This document shows positions 8,362 to 14,446 of a stretch of DNA of 64,000 nt, piece after piece. How positions within the stretch are numbered: position 1 is the first letter of the stretch; the number at the start of each line of letters is the position of its first letter. Below the pieces are notes generated by a model. It made no database searches, had not been told where the DNA came from, and was given only the letters and a program-made list of their open reading frames with translations. The DNA lies in the NCBI GenBank assembly GCA_017408735.1, contig JAFQUB010000024.1, positions 1 through 64,000 of the forward strand, written 5' to 3'. A program made the position numbers and the translations under genes. The DNA is from Lachnospiraceae bacterium. GTDB lineage: Bacteria; Bacillota; Clostridia; Lachnospirales; Lachnospiraceae.

Positions 8362-9102
8362 GTGAAAAATACAATCATTCAAGGGATAAAAATCGACTGG
8401 GATAAAATAGACCAAGACAGCTATTTGCGTCAGATTCCTTCATTGAAAAATTTGCAGTCCTTGGAATTTTCCAAAGAAGTCACATTTTTTGTAGGAGAAA
8501 ACGGAACGGGAAAATCTACCCTGCTGGAGGGAATTGCAGTGGCGCATGGTTTCAACGCAGAAGGTGGAAGCAAAAATTATAATTTTTCTACCTATGATTC
8601 TCATTCAGAATTGTGTGAAGGAATCAGAATCACAAGAGGAATTAAGCGGGAAAAATGGGGATATTTTTTGCGGGCTGAAAGCTTGTATAATGTGTTAAGC
8701 AAAGAGGAAGATTATAGAGATGGTATGCCGAAAGAATACTATTATGCTCAATATGGTGGAAAATCTTTACATGAGCATTCCCATGGAGAAAGTTTTTTGG
8801 CAATTATGCAGAATCATTTTGAGCCGGATGGCTTATATATATTAGATGAACCGGAAGCAGCACTGTCACCACAAAGGCAGTTGACATTACTCATTGAAAT
8901 TAATCGTCTGGCAAAGCAGGGTGCTCAGTTTATTATTGCAAGCCATTCACCGATTTTACTGGGGCTTCCGGAAGCTGAAATATTGTCTTTTGACGAGGAA
9001 GGTGTACATCCGTGTTCCTATGAGGAAACAGAAAGTTATCAGGTGACAGAGTTATTTATTAATAACAGAGAGTATTTTTTGAAGCGATTGCTTTCAGAAT
9101 AA
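8362..9102 (+). CDS. Stand-alone AAA/ABC-type ATPase
   Basis: A 246-residue ATPase with Walker A GENGTGKST at 45-53, Walker B LYILDEPEAALS near 157-168 and a switch His in IIASHSPILL. A signature-like HGESF lies between them. This layout is that of short SMC/Rad50-like AAA ATPases of unknown role, not of a transporter, because no membrane partner is nearby. Translation starts at GTG with GAAAGGG upstream. It stands alone between tRNA-Leu and the reductase gene. Substrate and partner are unknown. Confidence 0.85.
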   Translation: MKNTIIQGIKIDWDKIDQDSYLRQIPSLKNLQSLEFSKEVTFFVGENGTGKSTLLEGIAVAHGFNAEGGSKNYNFSTYDSHSELCEGIRITRGIKREKWGYFLRAESLYNVLSKEEDYRDGMPKEYYYAQYGGKSLHEHSHGESFLAIMQNHFEPDGLYILDEPEAALSPQRQLTLLIEINRLAKQGAQFIIASHSPILLGLPEAEILSFDEEGVHPCSYEETESYQVTELFINNREYFLKRLLSE

Positions 9103-9134
9103 AGTGCAGCTGAGTATAAGTGTGATTTTCTGGT

Positions 9135-9162
9135 TTGACAATGAGAAATAGTGGAATATAAT
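9135..9162 (+). promoter_or_regulatory. Near-consensus promoter of the SDR gene
   Basis: TTGACA (9135-9140) and TATAAT (9157-9162) are both perfect boxes with a 16-base spacer. Confidence 0.8.
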
Positions 9163-9227
9163 ATAAGTATACAGGCATTTTTAAGAGAAGGTGCAGGTAA
9201 AACTATATAATGTCAGGAGGTATTTTT

Positions 9228-9971
9228 ATGTTAAAAGGAAAAGTAGCGGTAGTAACAGGAGGAACAAGAGGAATTGGCTTTGCCATTGTAAAAAAATATT
9301 TGGAAAATGGGGCAAAAGTAGTATTGTTTGGTTCTAAAGCAGAAACAGTGGAAAAAGCTTTAGCGGCTCTAAAGCAGGAAAATCCTGAGTGGGTGGTAGA
9401 GGGAGCTTATCCCGACCTTACAGAGGAAAAGGAAGTGGCAGCAGAAATTGAAAATATCAAAGAGAAGTTTGGGAGAATTGATATTCTGGTAAATAATGCG
9501 GGTGTTTCTGACAGTACACCAGTGGATAAGTATGAAGAAGGACAGTTTGAGAAGACCATGAAATTAAATGTAAATGCGATTTTTAATGCTATTTCACCTA
9601 CCGTAAAGATTATGAAGGCCCAGGGCGGCGGTTGCATTATTAATACCAGCTCCATGGTAAGTAAATATGGGCAGCCATCAGGAGTGGTATACCCAACCAG
9701 CAAATTTGCTGTGAATGGTCTTACTTTATCTCTTGCAAGGGAATTAGGACCAAGCAACATCCGTGTAAATGCAGTTGCACCGGGAGTTACTAAAACAGAT
9801 ATGGTAGCAGCACTTCCAAAAGAAGTGATTGAACCGTTAATTGCAACCATTCCGTTGCGCCGTGTAGCAGAGCCGGAAGATGTGGCAAATGCATTTTTAT
9901 TTTTAGCAAGTGATATGGCAAGTTATGTAACCGGAGAAATTTTATCTGTGGATGGTGCTGCCAGAAGTTAA
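9228..9971 (+). CDS. Short-chain dehydrogenase/reductase, FabG/BaiA-like
   Basis: A classical SDR of 247 residues. The nucleotide-binding TGGTRGIG is at 10-17, NNAG at 89-92, and the catalytic set is Ser141 or Ser142, Tyr155 and Lys159 in YPTSK. Several positions (TGGTRGIGFA, NGAKV.LFG, YPDLTEE, LSVDGAARS) resemble BaiA 3-alpha-hydroxysteroid dehydrogenases of bile-acid converting clostridia as I recall them. It could equally be a 3-oxoacyl-ACP reductase or another alcohol dehydrogenase; no fab or bai gene is adjacent. The start at 9228 has AGGAGG upstream. A strong own promoter suggests single-gene expression. Confidence 0.9.
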   Translation: MLKGKVAVVTGGTRGIGFAIVKKYLENGAKVVLFGSKAETVEKALAALKQENPEWVVEGAYPDLTEEKEVAAEIENIKEKFGRIDILVNNAGVSDSTPVDKYEEGQFEKTMKLNVNAIFNAISPTVKIMKAQGGGCIINTSSMVSKYGQPSGVVYPTSKFAVNGLTLSLARELGPSNIRVNAVAPGVTKTDMVAALPKEVIEPLIATIPLRRVAEPEDVANAFLFLASDMASYVTGEILSVDGAARS

Positions 9972-10057
9972 TACAACGGTAAGATTCCATTGATTTTTTT
10001 CCTATTTACCGTTAATATAGAATAGATAAAAAGAAAGATAAAGAGGAAGTAAAAAAT

Positions 10058-11260
10058 ATGTCACAGGCAGTTGTTAGAATACGTAAAGGCGAAGGGCGTA
10101 CAATCAAAAAAGGTGGTGCGTGGATTTATGATAATGAAATCGAAAAAATCACCGGAGATTTTGAAAACGGAGATATTGTAACCGTGGAAGATTTTGACGG
10201 TTATGTGTTAGGAAAAGGTTATATTAACACAAATTCCACCATCACCGTACGCATGATGTCCAGAAAAAAAGATGTAGAGATTAATGAAGCATTTATAAAA
10301 GAACGTGTAAAAGAGGCTGTTATGTACAGAGCAAAAACAGTAGATATGAGCAGTTGCCGTCTTATTTTCGGAGAAGCAGACTTTTTACCGGGAATTGTGG
10401 TAGACAAGTTTTCTGATGTTTTGGTGGTACAGTCTTTGGCCTTGGGAATTGAGCGTTTTAAAGAAACCATTGTAGAGGCTTTAAAAGAAGAACTGGCTGC
10501 ACTTGGCATGGAAATTCATGGCGTTTACGAGAGAAGCGATGCAAAAGTACGTTTAAAAGAAGGAATGGAGAGAGTAAAGGGCTTTATTGGTGAACCTTTT
10601 GAAACAAAAGTTCCTATCATTGAGAATGGCGTGAAATATATTGTTGATGTGGCAGAAGGTCAGAAAACAGGATTTTTTCTAGACCAAAAATACAATCGCT
10701 TGGCAATTCAAAGATTATGTAAGGATGCCAAAGTTTTGGATTGCTTTACTCACACAGGCTCTTTTGCATTGAATGCCGGAATTGCAGGGGCAAGAGAAGT
10801 ACTTGGCGTAGATGCTTCTGAATTGGGCGTGGCACAGGCGCAGGAAAACGCAGCGTTAAATGGTTTATCTGACCGTGTAAAATTCCAGTGCGCAGACGTA
10901 TTCGAACTGCTTCCTCAGTTGGAGGAACAGGGGGAAAAGTATGATGTGGTAATTTTAGACCCACCAGCTTTTACAAAGTCTAGAAATTCCGTGAAAAATG
11001 CCATCAAAGGGTATCGTGAAATTAATTTACGTGGCATGAAATTAGTAAAAAACGGCGGATATCTGGCAACCTGTTCCTGTTCTCATTTCATGACACCGGA
11101 ATTATTTACTCAAACCATTGGACAGGCAGCGAAAAATGTTCATAAGAGATTGCGTCAAGTGGAATACAGAACCCAATCTCCAGACCATCCGATTTTGTGG
11201 GCAGCGGATGAATCTTACTATTTAAAATTCTACATTTTTCAAGTGATGGAAGATAAGTAG
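10058..11260 (+). CDS. rlmI: 23S rRNA (cytosine-C5) methyltransferase RlmI-type
   Basis: This family methylates a cytosine of 23S rRNA (C1962 in E. coli numbering) with S-adenosylmethionine. The 400 residues hold an N-terminal PUA domain (about 1-75), a middle linker domain and a C-terminal Rossmann methyltransferase. Motifs seen are LDCFTHTGSFAL and GVDAS for SAM binding, VILDPPAFTKS as motif IV, and CSCSHFM with the cysteines of motif VI. The start follows AGAGGAAG. It is the last core gene before the accessory stretch at 11.3 kb. Confidence 0.93.
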   Translation: MSQAVVRIRKGEGRTIKKGGAWIYDNEIEKITGDFENGDIVTVEDFDGYVLGKGYINTNSTITVRMMSRKKDVEINEAFIKERVKEAVMYRAKTVDMSSCRLIFGEADFLPGIVVDKFSDVLVVQSLALGIERFKETIVEALKEELAALGMEIHGVYERSDAKVRLKEGMERVKGFIGEPFETKVPIIENGVKYIVDVAEGQKTGFFLDQKYNRLAIQRLCKDAKVLDCFTHTGSFALNAGIAGAREVLGVDASELGVAQAQENAALNGLSDRVKFQCADVFELLPQLEEQGEKYDVVILDPPAFTKSRNSVKNAIKGYREINLRGMKLVKNGGYLATCSCSHFMTPELFTQTIGQAAKNVHKRLRQVEYRTQSPDHPILWAADESYYLKFYIFQVMEDK

Positions 11261-11305
11261 ATGATAAAATGCTTGAAAATAGCGGATTTATAAGGGATTT
11301 TATGA

Positions 11306-11376
11306 AAAACGAATAAGTATCGTAACTTATCGCAAAATGGTGTAATTCAACGCCAAAATGGTGTCAAAAATGGTGT
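11306..11376 (+). other. Att-like repeat cluster after rlmI
   Basis: ATAAGT (11313-11318) and ACTTAT (11325-11330) form a short inverted repeat with a six-base centre. Three direct copies of AAAATGGTGT follow at 11334, 11355 and 11367. Such an arrangement resembles core and arm sites beside tyrosine recombinase genes, but no integrase gene is present and no second copy was seen at the other end of the cassette. Confidence 0.35.
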
Positions 11377-11416
11377 CAGAAAATAGGGATTGAATCATTA
11401 AATATTTGAATGTTTG

Positions 11417-11463
11417 AATAAGCATATATGCTTGTAGAAATGCAGGTATATGTGCTTATTTTT
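11417..11463 (+). terminator. Hairpin terminator
   Basis: AATAAGCATATAT (11417-11429) pairs over 13 bp with ATATGTGCTTATT (11448-11460), followed by TTT. It probably ends transcription coming from rlmI or from a lost gene. Confidence 0.6.
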
Positions 11464-11480
11464 GTGCTCAAATATATTAG

Positions 11481-11509
11481 TTGAAGAAATTCACATATGC
11501 AATTATAAA
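11481..11509 (+). promoter_or_regulatory. Promoter of the 37/76-residue gene pair
   Basis: TTGAAG (11481-11486) and TATAAA (11504-11509) are 17 bases apart, about 100 bases before the first small gene. Confidence 0.5.
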
Positions 11510-11612
11510 ATGGCTGTATGAGCCAAATAGAGCGTTTCAGAGCCTTATAGATAGCACAAACGCAACATAATTTAAAATACACATTTCATAGAGAAAAAAC
11601 AGGAGGACGACC

Positions 11613-11726
11613 ATGAGTGTTCTAGGCAAGAAAGAAGATGTTGGTACATTTGACACCGAGGAAGAAGCAAGACAAGGATTTATTGCTTATAAGCAGGATT
11701 ATATTAGGAAGTTTGCAAAGAAATGA
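11613..11726 (+). CDS. Small protein of 37 residues, unknown
   Basis: A 37-residue reading frame starting at an ATG with AGGAGG (11601-11606). It contains GTFDTEEEARQGFIAYK, a pattern seen in short strand-helix DNA-binding segments such as AP2-like and integrase N-terminal domains, so it may be a relic of such a protein or a real small gene. Its TGA overlaps the next ATG as ATGA, a sign of coupled translation. Function not known. Confidence 0.5.
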   Translation: MSVLGKKEDVGTFDTEEEARQGFIAYKQDYIRKFAKK

Positions 11727-11953
11727 ATAAACAGCTTGATAGAATTTCTGCTATGCACAAAAATTCAGAGGAAGGACGTAAGCAAAGAGAAAAGGAATCT
11801 GCTGAATGGTCAAGAAATATGCGTCAGATTTTTAGGGATGTTGAAAATAGGGAGCAAAATAGAATGAATGATTATCTAACCAAACATAAGGATGTGTTGG
11901 ATAAAGGGCGAGAAACGGTTCGCAAGGAACAAAATAAGACGTATTTTAGTTAA
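11723..11953 (+). CDS. Small charged coiled-coil protein, unknown
   Basis: A 76-residue, highly charged protein that is predicted helical throughout (many Lys, Arg, Glu, Asn; no membrane segment or cysteine). Its start overlaps the end of the 37-residue gene by four bases, so the two are coupled. A long perfect hairpin at 11956-11995 follows directly. No family is recognised. Confidence 0.6.
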   Translation: MNKQLDRISAMHKNSEEGRKQREKESAEWSRNMRQIFRDVENREQNRMNDYLTKHKDVLDKGRETVRKEQNKTYFS

Positions 11954-11955
11954 GG

Positions 11956-11995
11956 ATAAGGCATATCAGGTAGTAAGTTATCTGATATGCCTTAT
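11956..11995 (+). repeat. Perfect hairpin, first GGCATATC element
   Basis: ATAAGGCATATCAG (11956-11969) pairs with CTGATATGCCTTAT (11982-11995) as a perfect 14-bp stem. No T run follows at once, so termination would be weak. A very similar hairpin lies at 13507-13540. Confidence 0.75.
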
Positions 11996-12093
11996 AAATT
12001 GATGTTTTTTTGAGATATAAAGAAAATGATGGAAATTGTCGAAGAACTGTTATATAATTAGAACAAGATATAGAAGAAATTCTAAAGAAACTC

Positions 12094-12122
12094 TTGCATA
12101 GAATATACCAAGATGATATACG
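12094..12122 (+). promoter_or_regulatory. Possible promoter of a candidate RNA
   Basis: TTGCAT (12094-12099) and TATACG (12117-12122) have a 17-base spacer. Both boxes match at four of six positions. Confidence 0.3.
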
Positions 12123-12128
12123 TTGGAA

Positions 12129-12240
12129 ACGTTATTAAGTAAGATAGCCTAAGAAACGGGTGGTGCGTTGTAGCATTCATAAGTCCTGTGGAGGCAGTGC
12201 AATTAGGGTGTCTTGTGTGGTAATGCAAGGCAATTTTTTA
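12129..12240 (+). ncRNA. Candidate structured RNA or leader, unassigned
   Basis: This non-coding stretch is GC-richer than its surroundings from about 12155 to 12235. A closing helix can form between GTTG..GCATT near 12168-12178 and AATGCAAGGCAAT just before a six-T run (12234-12239), enclosing about 45 bases. That is the shape of an RNA ending in an intrinsic terminator. It does not match SRP RNA, 6S, tmRNA, RNase P or a riboswitch that I recognise. It might be a leader of the downstream operon. Confidence 0.3.
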
Positions 12241-12289
12241 TACTATTAAAAACAAGGGGTTATATACAATAAATTGTGTAAGATAATAT

Positions 12290-12457
12290 ATGGAAACAGT
12301 AGATAAAAAAGTTAATGAATTGAAAATTATTTTTTCATTGATTTCAGTTTTTTTAATGATACCACAATTTATTGCTTCAGGTAGTGGGTATTATAAAACA
12401 TTGTTTATTTTTTTGATTAATCGTGTTATTGATAAAAAAACAAGATGTTCGCTGTGA
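12290..12457 (+). pseudogene. N-terminal part of a frame-disrupted membrane protein
   Basis: A 55-residue frame with one hydrophobic segment (IIFSLISVFLMIP) that stops just after a seven-A run. Removing one A joins it smoothly to the 97-residue membrane protein in the next frame, giving about 140 residues. It lacks a good ribosome binding site. It is either the 5' part of a broken gene or of one read by slippage. Confidence 0.45.
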
Positions 12458-12716
12458 ATTTTTGAAAATCTGGGGTTTTATTAATCAATGGTTGGGAGTT
12501 TTGACGTGTGCTTTTTCTTTTTGCTTGCTGATGAATGATTTTTTAACTGTATTTGCATCCTATATGGATTTTTTGGATATCATAATGTTTGTAATTGTAG
12601 TATCTTGTGTGTTTCGTGAATTTGTAATATTGATAATAATATCAGCTAAAGAAAAGCAAGTGCGTATAAGGATTAGAAGAAGTTGTAAACCGAATGGAGG
12701 AAGTTTAAATGAATGA
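12423..12716 (+). CDS. Small multi-pass membrane protein, unknown (probably 5' truncated by a frameshift)
   Basis: The frame of 97 codons begins at a GTG without ribosome binding site and overlaps the previous frame across an A7 run. It holds two or three hydrophobic helices (WLGVLTCAFSFCLL, and a long one around IIMFVIVVSCVF) and a basic tail rich in Arg and Lys. It overlaps the next gene by eight bases. No family is recognised. Confidence 0.5.
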   Translation: MLLIKKQDVRCEFLKIWGFINQWLGVLTCAFSFCLLMNDFLTVFASYMDFLDIIMFVIVVSCVFREFVILIIISAKEKQVRIRIRRSCKPNGGSLNE

Positions 12717-12903
12717 GTTATTAGGAGTTATGATCGGCGTTCTCATACTAATAGTTGTTTCGTTTGTTATATCATTAATTACGAGAAATTTTTCAAGTGA
12801 TGTAGGAGAGATAAAAGATATATATGTAGGAAAACTTGAAAATACGGAATTGTCAATTCAAGATGCAATGAAGGAATTGAAGTTGCGAAACAGTATAAAA
12901 TAA
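12709..12903 (+). CDS. Small single-pass membrane protein, unknown
   Basis: A 64-residue protein with one N-terminal membrane helix (about 5-26) and a soluble, charged C-terminal tail. GGAGG lies just upstream, and the start overlaps the end of the preceding gene, so they are cotranscribed. The gene at 12919 follows after 15 bases. Function not known. Confidence 0.6.
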   Translation: MNELLGVMIGVLILIVVSFVISLITRNFSSDVGEIKDIYVGKLENTELSIQDAMKELKLRNSIK

Positions 12904-12918
12904 GGCAGTGGAGTTGTT

Positions 12919-13500
12919 ATGAAAGAGTTTCATCCAGATAGAGAAAGTTACGAAATAATTTGGAAAGAAGTTATTGAAAAAGAAATAAATAACTTTATGG
13001 ATTATTATTATGGATATGTTTGTTTAATTCCAAATGCAAAAGAAGAAATTTGGAGAAAATATGTTTTTCTGAACAAACACTGTAAAGTAAATTATATGGT
13101 ATCTTGTGATAAGAAAATTGATAGACATAAAATAGCAGCTTGTTATATGAAGTCGGTTTTGTTAGTAGCTCCATTACGTTTTTCTAAAAAATTTGAAAAT
13201 GGCGAAGATGCATTGGCTTTAAATGAGCGTTTGGCTATAACTGTAGGTTTGTCATTAGTATGCGCATTCGCAATATCTGCCATAAAAAAACAAGAAAATA
13301 TTACGCAGGAAGAACGTCAGAAATTAATAGATAAATTTGATGAGGGGATAAAAATACCATCAGATGGTTTAGTTAATCATGGAGATTATGTGGAAAATTA
13401 TTGTAAGGAATTATTCTTTAATGTGATGGAAGGCGATTTAAGCATTTTGTCATTAGCTCATGAGTTGTATCTATTAGAAATTATAACAAGAATAAGTTAA
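12919..13500 (+). CDS. Hypothetical protein of the 12-kb cassette, unknown
   Basis: A 193-residue soluble protein, mostly helical, with a DKKIDRHKIAACYMKSVLL segment and a hydrophobic stretch near ITVGLSLVCAFAISAI. I do not recognise a family. It is the last and largest gene of a set that begins at 12290, all on one strand with short gaps or overlaps, and it is closed by a hairpin terminator at 13507. The AT-rich base use is unlike the core genes around it, which suggests transfer. Confidence 0.65.
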   Translation: MKEFHPDRESYEIIWKEVIEKEINNFMDYYYGYVCLIPNAKEEIWRKYVFLNKHCKVNYMVSCDKKIDRHKIAACYMKSVLLVAPLRFSKKFENGEDALALNERLAITVGLSLVCAFAISAIKKQENITQEERQKLIDKFDEGIKIPSDGLVNHGDYVENYCKELFFNVMEGDLSILSLAHELYLLEIITRIS

Positions 13501-13506
13501 ACACAT

Positions 13507-13546
13507 AGGCATATCGGATATTAGATTATCTGGTGTGCCTTATTTT
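13507..13546 (+). terminator. Terminator, second GGCATATC element
   Basis: AGGCATATCGGATA (13507-13520) pairs over 14 bp, with G-T pairs, with TATCTGGTGTGCCT (13527-13540) and is followed by a T run. The arms resemble the hairpin at 11956-11995. Confidence 0.8.
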
Positions 13547-13584
13547 TTCGCTTTTTTTGAGGGAGGGTATATCTGGATAGGGAA

Positions 13585-13842
13585 GTGGTGTCTTCTGACG
13601 TAAACATATCCCCCTATACCGCTGCCATAAGGCAAGTTTATAATTGCTGGTCTGTTTCGGAGGGGATATATTGTGCAAAAACTTCGGTGACGTTGGATAT
13701 GCAAGATACATATAAATTAAAGGTTAAATATTCACCAACAAATACAACTGTCAAAAAGGAAGTTACATGGATAAGTTCAAATACAGATGTTGAAGGTGTT
13801 GAGATATGTTATGTGACAGAAAATTTCAAAATAGCATTTTGA
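13585..13842 (+). pseudogene. Relic of a bacterial Ig-like (Big_2) domain protein
   Basis: An 85-codon open frame starting at GTG contains LDMQDTYKLKVKYSPTNTT followed by VTWISSNTDV, the strand pattern of Big_2 domains in surface proteins. There is no signal peptide, no ribosome binding site and no complete domain. It is best read as a fragment of a larger lost gene. Confidence 0.5.
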
Positions 13843-13893
13843 TACCATGAAAATTTTTAGAGCAATACTTTAGCTCAGCACTTTCGAAACCAA

Positions 13894-13922
13894 TTGAACA
13901 AACAAAAAAAATGTGCTAAAAT
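13894..13922 (+). promoter_or_regulatory. Promoter of the polA operon
   Basis: TTGAAC (13894-13899) and TAAAAT (13917-13922) have a 17-base spacer, with TG before the -10 box. The transcript would begin near 13929. Confidence 0.7.
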
Positions 13923-13947
13923 GGGGAAAGTATTTAATACTTTCCCC
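13923..13947 (+). other. Perfect hairpin at the 5' end of the polA operon transcript
   Basis: GGGGAAAGTAT (13923-13933) and ATACTTTCCCC (13937-13947) form an 11-bp perfect stem with a three-base loop directly downstream of the -10 box. It lacks a following T run. It may be an operator or a 5' stabilising hairpin. Confidence 0.6.
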
Positions 13948-14053
13948 TATTTCTTGTGACAGAGGAAAAGTAAGAAAAAATCACCAAAAGGGAAAGAATT
14001 AAGAAAATCCAGCGATTCCAAGTACTGGAAGAAAAGTAGACCGGAGGGACAGA

Positions 14054-14437
14054 ATGAATTGCAAAGAAGTGGAACGGTTGATTCCTTTCTATTTGAATGG
14101 AGAATTAAATGAGCGGGATACGAAAGAATTTTTGGCTCATATTAAGACTTGTGAAAGTTGTTATGAAGAAATGGAAATAATATATATGGCTTCGACAGGG
14201 CTGGAACGCTTGGAAAGTGGTTCTTCCATTGATATAAACAAAGAAATGCACCGGATATTGCAACATTCCGAGAAGAGATTGAAGAAAAGGCAGATTATTA
14301 CACGTGCAGGAATGGTAATAAACACCATTGCCATGATTGCCGTAGTGATTACACTTTTATTTCAAATTGATTTGTGGCTGAATGGCGGTATGCCGGAGGC
14401 ATCTTTTTTCAGAAGTATCTTTGGTCAGAGAAAATAG
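14054..14437 (+). CDS. Anti-sigma-factor-like zinc-finger (zf-HC2) membrane protein
   Basis: A 127-residue protein with an N-terminal His/Cys2 zinc-binding domain (Cys3, His29, Cys33, Cys36) as in RsiW-type anti-sigma factors, and one membrane helix at about 86-104. The layout, cytosolic zinc domain then helix, fits a regulator that holds an ECF sigma factor at the membrane. No sigma factor gene is adjacent, which is unusual. The start at 14054 follows CGGAGGG. It is the first gene of the polA-coaE transcript. Confidence 0.8.
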   Translation: MNCKEVERLIPFYLNGELNERDTKEFLAHIKTCESCYEEMEIIYMASTGLERLESGSSIDINKEMHRILQHSEKRLKKRQIITRAGMVINTIAMIAVVITLLFQIDLWLNGGMPEASFFRSIFGQRK

Positions 14438-14446
14438 GAGAAAGTT

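Noticed and set aside
12129-12240. SRP RNA, 6S RNA or a known riboswitch
   Set aside because: The conserved cores of these RNAs were not found; only a candidate entry is kept.
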